Positions 56,089-64,000 of a stretch of 64,000 nt of DNA are shown here, in pieces. Made by a program: the position numbers and the translations under genes. Positions within the stretch are counted from its first letter, which is position 1, and each line of letters opens with the position of its first letter. A model generated the notes under the pieces. It saw only the letters and a list, made by a program, of their open reading frames with translations. It was not told the origin of the DNA and did not search any database. This stretch comes from Diphasiastrum complanatum. Lineage: Eukaryota; Streptophyta; Lycopodiopsida; Lycopodiales; Lycopodiaceae. The stretch is from NCBI GenBank assembly GCA_029204225.1, contig CM055115.1, positions 7,280,199 through 7,344,198 of the forward strand. The letters run 5' to 3'.

Positions 56089-56500
56089 CTCCTCAATTTT
56101 TCCATTGATACATCTATCTACAACTCCTAAGGCTGATCTTAACTTAATAAATGAAACCTTTGGCAAGGCTTTAGTGAGTAGATTAGCAAGGCAATTTGAA
56201 GAAGATACATGTTGTAGCTTGATCTCCTTTGCTTGAACATTTCCCTCACAAAGTGGTGAGCAATCTCTATGTGCTTGCTCCTTGCATGGAATGTGGGATT
56301 GGTTGCTAATGCTTGGCTTGATTGGTTGTCACAATATATGATTAGCTGCTCATCGGCCTCCATGACTTGTAGCTCCACCAAAAGCCTTTTCAACCACAAA
56401 ATCTCCTTGGTTGTTGATGTTAATGCCTTGTATTTCGACTCGGTTGAAGATAGAAAAATTGTGTCTTGCTTTTTGGAAAGCCAAGACACTATGCCATTGC
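56089..56500 (-). pseudogene. Ty1/copia RNase H fragment, copy B
   Basis: Counterpart of 4119-4530; KHIEIAHH replaces KHVEIAHH. Same 5' truncation. Confidence 0.88.
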
Positions 56501-56849
56501 AAAAAAAGGTAACAAAAGCCTTGTTGTTAGCAACAAAGTAAAATAAAACACCGTGGCATGTGTATTGTAAGTCCGCTGTGAGTACTTATTAATAAACTCC
56601 TACCATGGCATGTGTGTTATAAGTCCATGGGTAGAAACTTAATTAGATTCTAAACTTCTAAGTTAACTAGGGAATGTGGCAAGCCACTTGGCCCTACCTT
56701 AAGTTGGTATTTTATTATATTTTACACGTGTTAGATGTAAATGTGACACAAAAAAAAAATTGTCTATTTTTATTAACAAAAGTTAGGAAAACTCATCATA
56801 GTACAGAAAATTGCATGTGGGAAGTGTCAATGTTAGAAGGTGGTTTAAA

Positions 56850-57230
56850 AGTTATCGTTTGATGCAAGTCACCAGGTAGGGTAGTTGCAAGTTGTCCTAG
56901 TTCTTTCGAGGAATGCGATGACAGTAATGCTATTCTTTATGTTGAGTTTCATGAGAAGCAACAATACTTCCATCAATAGAAACCCGATGAAGGAGGCTTA
57001 CGTAGGTAATAATAAATTGGTGAGTGGTCACTCCAATAACAATGCGCGACTCCATAAAAACTTTTCGAGTTGCGTACATGTGCATTTGTCCATATATGAT
57101 CTAGCTGGCTTCCATACAATGTTGTTGTTGTGATAGTTTGTTGAAAACCATGTTTTTGCATGAATGTCGTAAGATGGTTGGCATGATTGTTGCAAGCAAG
57201 TATATTGATATTGAACTCTCCAAGAGAGCT
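56850..57230 (-). pseudogene. Endonuclease/exonuclease/phosphatase-like relic, copy B
   Basis: Counterpart of 4880-5260. Here the frame 57161-56973 stays open through the SDHSPIYYYLRKP stretch because TTA replaces the TAA-creating base of copy A; GVAHCYW is read. GEFN still replaces GDFN. Confidence 0.55.
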
Positions 57231-58446
57231 AGTTTCACAATTTAATAAGTACTATTTAGATTGTAAGAAAGAGATATCCATTGAAGTTTGAAGGGAAAAA
57301 GTACCATTTTTGAAGCCAATAAAGTTAAATTGAAGGAATAAGGCAATCTTGAGTTGAACTTTTCATACAATACCAAAGAGAGAAATTATCTAATATCAAA
57401 AGATCTCTGATATATTTGTCTGCCGCAACGAGAAATCTTAAAAGTATTTTCACATGAATAAAATTTCATCATCAACCGCACAAAGTTGACATACACCTCA
57501 AAGTATACTATGTGAGAGCTTTGGCAGAGAAACACATAGGCAAATCAGTTTGTTACCATTGATATATGTAATTCAGGTATAATATGATAAGCAAATCCCA
57601 AACTTTTTAGAACAGGAGAGATTCTATAAATAATGAGTTTTAGCTGAGGCACACTCGTCTCTGGATAAACTCCCTTTTTAAAGACAAGACCATTGACGAC
57701 TTTTTTAGATCCCTTCCTTCCCACTCCATGCAATCTTATCATTTGTGTCATTTGTGTCTTAGATTATCATGAAGAAGATTATTTGAGACTTTATGATAAC
57801 ATTCCTAATTGATACTTGGTGAATTTCACCTAACAGTTAACAAGAACAAGAAGCTCACTTTCATATTTTCAATGGTAATCCATGAGATTTTCCCTCTATA
57901 TATGCCTTGGCCACAAATGTTTAGCCTGAATCTGCTCTCACAACCAATAGATGATGCATGCAATGAAAAATAAATGTTATAGCTCATAGGCCTATATAGC
58001 TCATAGACCGGGTTTTCCCCTGATATCTTATCCAGTGATATAGGGACAGAGTATGCTGAATCTGGAGGTTCTAGTGCAGCAAGAGACTCTACTCCAACAA
58101 GCCCAAAGGAGGTTCTAGCTCAGCAAGAGGCTCTACTCCAATAGGCCCAACAAAGAAGACAAGCAGTAGCAGCAGTAGGCAGCTCTGTGGATGTAGGAGC
58201 TTCTGGCTCAAGTTCATTTGGAGAGGTCCAGCCAACTCAGGTAACTTCAGCAGTTCAGGTAAACTATCCACCTAGCATTAACATACTTCCACCATTACCT
58301 CCCCCACTTACTACCATATCCACCCCTTCATTCACACTTAACACGAGCTTTGATTCCATGATCTCATGAAAGCCCTCACCTGTAAGTACAAACCATTATG
58401 TATTCACGCTCCAACAATAAACCAGTCTATTGATCAGTTTAGCAGT
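57231..58446. other. AT-rich DNA, copy B of 5261-6476
   Basis: Same small unrecognised ORFs as in copy A (minus 57751-57545; Ser/Pro-rich 58187-58369). No gene supported. Confidence 0.35.
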
Positions 58447-59474
58447 TGTTAACTATCTTGTAATTGTAAATTTAAAATAGCACAAGATCTTTCAGCTGCT
58501 ATATAAGTAAATGAGCGATTGGCGGACCTGCTCAACGTTCACGTTCTTCCTGCAGTAAGCAATAGCAGTTGACATTTCTATGTCAGTGATTCATGTAGTA
58601 TTACTGCTGGTTTGTTTCCACCTTCCATCACTTATCGTATTGCAATCTTATACAATGTGGCACACTGGTACAGATTCACGTTTTTTTTTAGTAGTTTACA
58701 ATAGTTGGCATTTCTATATCAATGATTCACACAACGATATTACAGCTATGTGCAAATGCATTGTCCATCCAATTATTTGATTTACATAATTTATTGTGCC
58801 ATTCATTTCTGTTATTGCAAGAATGCTATTGTTTCTGTCTTGTTTCAGCTCAGTGCATGGTGATCTATTACACCTCAGTCACTTGCTTAATCTCTTGCAT
58901 TTGTGACTATTAAGTAGCTCTCTTTCTAGGTGATTGTTTCCATTGATCACAAGTAGTTCTAGCCACCATTAGAATGATTCATGCACGAGCAATGACATTC
59001 TTAAACAAACACTGTACATGACCCATTCACTACAATGAAATGCTCCCTCACACCAATGACTCACATATTTCATGATTCGTATCAAGTGAGATATGCTTTC
59101 ATGCATTTATTCTTCCTTTCAAACAGATTGTCAGTAATAGGTTCATAGCCTTTACAGATTGCAATGAGCATTGTGAAGCACGTGGTTACGTCCGCTATTG
59201 TTTTGTGCTCACCTGCATCATTGACTTGTATATTTTGTTATACTTAATCTGATTAGAACTCTGTTTGGTTCTGTGTTCAGATTTGTGTCAGTACTGCAAT
59301 GCTTTTCCATGTTTTGTTTGGCCATCTAATTGATTTGTCTGGTTGTCTGCTCATAGCTTCTGCTGCCACCACGCATTAAAATCTCTAAGATTATTATGTT
59401 CTTGTGTTCGCCTACTAAGTCACCAGTAGTGCACCAGATTGAACGGACCGATCCTCCTCTAACTTTTTCCGACA
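58447..59474 (+). repeat. Putative copia-type 5' LTR, copy B
   Basis: Counterpart of 6477-7512 with an 8-bp indel near 59435 and the same uncertain 5' limit. Primer site TGGTATCAGAGC at 59475-59486. Confidence 0.55.
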
Positions 59475-59486
59475 TGGTATCAGAGC

Positions 59487-59974
59487 AGGTTATGAACTTG
59501 ACATGCTATCTTGAATCTATTGTGTGAAATAGATTTGTCATTTGTTACATTTGGAGATTCTGGTCACCATTTCAGATCTTTCAAGGTCTAATAATTGACT
59601 TGAATGAGTTCGCAATATGTGTGAAAAGATTTTATGTTTTGAGACATTGCCTTAAGCTGTCAATATCGATTTTTTTTTTTCTGCTATCCAAGATTCTTTG
59701 CAAGCGACAACAAGTTATCAAGGTGATTCTATCAAAGTCGTCTGAGCAAAGAGGCTACATTCCTCAAAAATGAGTTTCATTCCCATAAAGATCAGAATCG
59801 AAGAGGTTTTATTCCTCAATGACATCTTTGATTTGACAGGACCAATTCTTGAAGACCTTTCGATCATGGAGGTTATATTCCTCAACAATGGGTTTCATTC
59901 CCATAAAGATAAAAAAGGAAAGAGGTTTCATTCCTCACTTTTATCAAGATGCTGGATTTTTCTACCGTCACACA
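59487..59974 (+). repeat. Leader with four mini-hairpins, copy B
   Basis: The four GAGG-N7-CCTC units lie at 59751-59765, 59803-59817, 59869-59883 and 59922-59936, unchanged from copy A. Confidence 0.6.
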
Positions 59975-60704
59975 TGTGAAGATTAGTAAAAAAATATCTT
60001 CCTATCTCGAGTTTTGGGGCCACACCCATGATTATTTCCATTATAAACTATGTTGTACATAAAGGTATGTGAATTGAGCACATAACCTTCTAGAATAGGT
60101 CAAGTTTGAGTTAGGTAGATTCAAATTTGATGTCATGCAAAAGTTTAGATAGCATGCAATGATGTTCAATATGCATGCAAGCCACATGCAATCAATGCAT
60201 GCAACATGCAAAGTGGTTTCTGTGATCTACACATGTCTAGGCAATTTTATGAGTTGACATGCAGTACATGCAAAATCCATGCATGCAGTTACACATGTGG
60301 ATCCTTGGTAGTTGAGTTAACTGAGCTAAGTGGACTTTCCATGCAACACCACTATAGGAACTCAAGCCACTTTGATGTAGGGAAGCTTTGGCATGTTTTG
60401 CCATATTGTGAATATTGAGATTTTGGCATTTTGGACTCATTCTCTCTCTATCCAGGTTTTCTATTGTATATTTTCTCTCTCTACTTGAGAGCAGGCTATT
60501 TTTTCCATACTGAGCACTTAGAATTATTTCTAATATTGAATCCTCATAGTGAGAAGTTAGATTTTTCAGTCTGTTGTATGCCATTGTGCTCTTGCCATAG
60601 ATTTTTCAACTAATCTGTTCTCTGATCAATCTTGTGCAATCACAACACCTCAGTAAGATCCTGTAGGGTGTGTGGTGAAGTTCACACATGCTAAAAACCT
60701 CACA
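59975..60704 (+). repeat. Copia LTR (family C), copy B
   Basis: Counterpart of 8012-8741, same ends. Leader-like DNA follows to 61476. Confidence 0.8.
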
Positions 60705-61476
60705 TGGTGTTCATGCTTTGAAGAGGTGAGGGTGTATACATCAGAACAACAGTGCTTTTGCTTGCAGGAACTCGGATTTGGGAGAGGAAACCAAACTCGC
60801 TGACAAACAAGCCATCTGTGAATCATAAGTGGACCAAAAGAAGCCCGATCTGCCTCAGCTAAGCCTTGTATGGACAGAGAGCTCACACGTGTGAAATCAT
60901 CCCTCTTTATTTGAGTGCTACTTCTCAAGAAATGATCGAAATTTCATGTTCTATAGCTTGTTGGATAGGTATTGAAGAGTAGAATGTGAGGCTTGAGTTT
61001 CTAAATCAATTTGATTTGTTTTTAAAAGTTTTTTTTTAAGAAATCATAGATTTTGAGAGAGTACTCATCTCGTGGGATATGCCAAAGTGAGCACACGTCA
61101 GTTCTTTTCACCAATTTCATCAATTTTCACTATCAATCAAGTAGAATTGGATAGAACTGAGTTTTCTGAGGTCTTAGATTGTTCATTTCACACAAATTAT
61201 TGTGTCTGAGTTGAAAGTAAGTTCCTAGAGAGTTTATTAGTTCTTTGAAACTCGTGGGAGAGATAGACTTCTAGCTTGCATGTGCTTCATTTCTGTTATT
61301 GAAGCAAGATCCAAATTCAAGATAGATTGATTTTCTGTGTTGAGAGTTCGATCTCACATTTTGTTGCTCGATTTCATATGTTGAATCAACATCATTCATG
61401 TTAGATCCTAGGTTGAGATAGCAAGCAACATCTTTCAACTTCATCTTTGTCATTACTAGAATTTCTCATTGAGAAG

Positions 61477-62363
61477 ATGTCTTCATCTAGTTCACATTTC
61501 TTGGAGCATAGTGAGAGATTAACATCTTCCAATTATGCAATGTGGAAGATTAGAATGGAATCATTATTGATTCTACAAGATGTAATGGACATTGTGAGTG
61601 GAACTGAAGAAGAACCTGCAGCACCTAATGAAGCTGCGACATTCAACAAAAGAACCAAAATTGCCCTTCATTTCATAAAAATGAATGTAACAAATGAAGT
61701 GTTAAGAGAGATCAGTACATGCACCACTGCCAAGGAGGCTTGGAATACTCTAAAAGCAATCTATGAAATCAAGAATACTTCTAGATTGCTTACACTTAGA
61801 ACCAAATCTTTTTAAGTTATTGGAGAGTAGATGAGAGTGCTTCATCATATGTAATGAGAGTAAATGATCTTCATCAAGAGTTAGCTGGTATTGGAGATGC
61901 TCTTAAGAACATTGAACTTGTTCAAGTAGTCCTTAATGGACTTAGAAATGAGTATGACAATATTGTGCAGACTTATGCTGTCAGGGAGGAACTTCCGTCC
62001 TTAGAGACACTGCAAGGTATTCTGATTGATGAAGAAAGCATGCAAGAGAACAAGATGTTGAGGATCAACAGACTTTCATTGAAAGATGATGGAGATGACA
62101 AAGCACTCTTCATTAGAGACAAGTCAAGAGGCAAGGGCAAAGGTCAATAACACTTCAAGAAGGACAAAGCCAAATAAGGTGGTGAGGATCAGTCCTCACA
62201 AGATGCAACATCCAGTGGCAAGAAGAAGCTGTCAAAGATCAAGTGTTTTTTCTATGGCAAGAAAGGACGCTATGCATCAAGTTGTTTCAAGAAGAAGAAC
62301 CAATCTAGACAAGCTAAGCTTACTAATTAGGATGAGTGTGAGGGTGTTGAGAGTGAAAGAGAA
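61477..62363 (+). pseudogene. Ty1/copia Gag, copy B
   Basis: Counterpart of 9514-10400 with the same frameshift near 61811-61816 and the same damaged zinc knuckle (CFFYGKKGRYASSC). The lesions therefore predate the duplication. Confidence 0.9.
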
Positions 62364-62372
62364 GATTCTTAA

Positions 62373-62753
62373 ATGATGTCTAGTTTATCATCTTTTCCTT
62401 TCAAGAATGAAGAGATCTGGTGGATAGATAGTGGGGCTAGTTCTCATATGTCTAGTTCTAGAAACTTTTTCATAAATCTCATGCCATATCTAGGTGCAAA
62501 AAGATCAATCTATACTGCTAATCATGTAGAGTGTAGAATTGAAGGAATAGGTAGTATTCCACTGCATGCATCATCGTCAAAATCTTTTTGTTTCAATGAT
62601 GTACTTTATGTACCTAGACTAACAAAGAATCTCATTAGTGTAGGACAGTTGTTTGATAGTGGATTGAACGTCAAGTTTCAAGTTGACAAGTGTATAATCT
62701 TAAGAGAAAATGGAGTTTTTGCTAGAGGATCTAGAACTGGAAAGTTGTAAAAA
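62373..62753 (+). pseudogene. Ty1/copia protease region, copy B
   Basis: Counterpart of 10410-10790: WWIDSGASSHMS intact, one residue change (ENGVF for ENEVF). Confidence 0.9.
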
Positions 62754-62787
62754 CTAGATTCTAGGGAGAGTGCTAACATTTTAGATA

Positions 62788-63274
62788 TTGCTTATGAGAC
62801 CAAGGTTTTTCAGGAGGATCTGTGGCATAAGAGATTGGGCCATCCCAATTTCAAAGCCATGCAATCTATGGGAAGGAAAAGCTGTTGGACTACCAAAGAC
62901 TCTGTCAAAAGAGCTTCAACCCTGTGAAACTTGTGTTTTGGCAAAATCACATAGAAGGCCTTTTCCAAGATCAAGCATCAAAATAAAGCATCCATTTGAA
63001 CAAGTTGCTTTGTTTCCTTTGTAGATAATTACACAAGATATTCTTGGATCTATATTTTGTCTTCAAAAGCCATGGTTTATGATGTTTTTCTTACTTTCAA
63101 AGCTTATGTAGAAAAGTAGTTTACTTTCAAGCTGAAAGCTTTGAGAAGTGACAATGGTGGTGAATACACTTCCAATAAGTTTAAAGACTTTTGTGAGAGA
63201 GCGGGAATACAAAGAGATTTTTCTTGTTCATATACTCCTCAGCAAAATGGAATTGCTGAGAGAAAAAAACAAGG
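62788..63274 (+). pseudogene. Ty1/copia integrase N-terminal part, copy B
   Basis: Counterpart of 10825-11311. CETCVLAK, LRSDNGGEYTSNKF and PQQNGIAER are present; ends at the same gypsy junction. Confidence 0.88.
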
Positions 63275-64000
63275 TACAAACCATGCTTTCACCTACCTAG
63301 GCAGCGCTTTGTCTCATCCGTCCTACGTGCAGACAGCGCCAAGCCCGAACGGCGAGAACTGACCGTGCTTACACCTCGAGGGCAGCACTTTGACTCATCA
63401 AGTCCCCCGTTCTGTCGACCACCCCGACCGTGGACGCACCCGTGCTTACACTGTGGGCAGTACCTTGCGCAACGGTTGTCCTGACAAATCCCAAAACGTG
63501 GCCATCCCTGTGAGACTTGAGTAGCTGACCGGCTAGTCGGCTCTGATACCACATGTTGCGTCGGCGTCTCAAAGGGCATTGGGACTTGAGCGGTTTCCCC
63601 AACACATGCTTAAGTCTAACATTCATCCATCATGCACTTACGTAAAAGCCAACTGAGAAATGTAACAAGCTTAGCCATTCAAACTTAAGAAAAATGGAAT
63701 CCCAACCAACCTGAAAGCCAACTCAGAATCCGTCCCCAAAAGGTAACCAAAGGCAAAGACAAGCCACACATGAAACCCAAGGCATAATGGTCGCCAAACT
63801 GACCAATTGGCATAGCGGCAAGCCCCATGTCGATGACAGAGACCCTTAGGCACCGGCGATGCAAAAAGGTTGTAATAGTAAGGGTCCTTCCAGTTGGACC
63901 AGTCCCGGAGGCGAAACCGAAATGGTAATCATCCCCAAGGATCAACTTTATTAGATTTGGAAGAGGTTACATTCATACATAGACTGACCGGTCTCGGGGC
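63275..64000 (-). mobile_element. Gypsy insertion, copy B (leader, primer site, partial LTR A)
   Basis: Counterpart of 11312-12037. Leader 63275-63538, primer site TGGTATCAGAGCC on the minus strand at 63551-63539, LTR A from 63554, cut by the window end. The nested insertion predates the large duplication. Confidence 0.88.

Larger units (their letters stand above)
50916..64000 (+). repeat. Large segmental duplication, copy B
   Basis: Second copy of the segment at 1-12037, same strand. The offset is about 50912 at the left, 50910 after the first relic, 51970 after the 1.06-kb extra block at about 54206-55270, and 51963 right of 59480. It ends only because the window ends, inside a gypsy LTR. 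Left of 50916 the sequence continues into a gypsy chimera (49157-50915); the matching left side of copy A is outside the window, so the left breakpoint is unknown. Confidence 0.93.

Overview
The window looks like intergenic DNA from a large, repeat-rich land-plant nuclear genome. It is built mainly from decayed plant LTR retrotransposons (Ty1/copia and Ty3/gypsy) with initiator-Met tRNA primer sites (TGGTATCAGAGC), GT-AG introns, a tRNA-derived SINE and a processed retrocopy. It is AT-rich, with almost no intact genes. Two gene types that I associate from memory with non-flowering plants (a DUF7869-like protein and an amino-type DNA methyltransferase) weakly suggest a fern, lycophyte, bryophyte or gymnosperm. 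The species cannot be named from the sequence.

Layout. (1) 1-12037 and 50916-64000 are two nearly identical copies (A and B) of one segment in the same orientation, about 51-52 kb apart; both run off the window. Each holds, in order: a gypsy RT/RNase H relic, a SINE, a processed retrocopy encoding a 60-aa membrane peptide, a reverse-strand copia 3' end, an endonuclease-like relic, copia LTRs with a primer site, copia gag/protease/integrase, and the start of a gypsy insertion. (2) 11312-14846 is a reverse-strand gypsy insertion in permuted order (3' internal region, LTR, LTR, primer site, leader) that splits a copia integrase; the copia element resumes at about 14849 and ends with its RNase H and 3' LTR (to about 17930). 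(3) 18334-18466 is a long CT microsatellite. (4) 19626-24110 holds a dispersed repeat and two gypsy relics. (5) 24117-29518 holds reverse-strand copia pieces and an unrecognised coiled-coil gene split by a copia fragment. (6) 30190-37310 is the most unusual block: a DUF7869-like gene on the minus strand, a beta-class DNA amino-methyltransferase-like gene on the plus strand, and a zinc-knuckle ORF on the minus strand, with short palindromes in the methyltransferase introns. (7) 37311-45461 is a reverse-strand copia element whose integrase core has been replaced by a fairly complete gypsy pol. (8) 46330-50701 carries two more gypsy end fragments facing each other, followed by copy B.

How it works together. 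Essentially everything here is dead: premature stops, frameshifts, lost catalytic residues and chimeric junctions are visible in almost every mobile-element gene. The possible exceptions are the 60-aa ORF and a few open copia domains. The DUF7869-like, methyltransferase-like and zinc-knuckle genes may be parts of one large, poorly described DNA element, but no terminal repeats were found to prove that. All family assignments come from motifs read by eye; no database search was possible.
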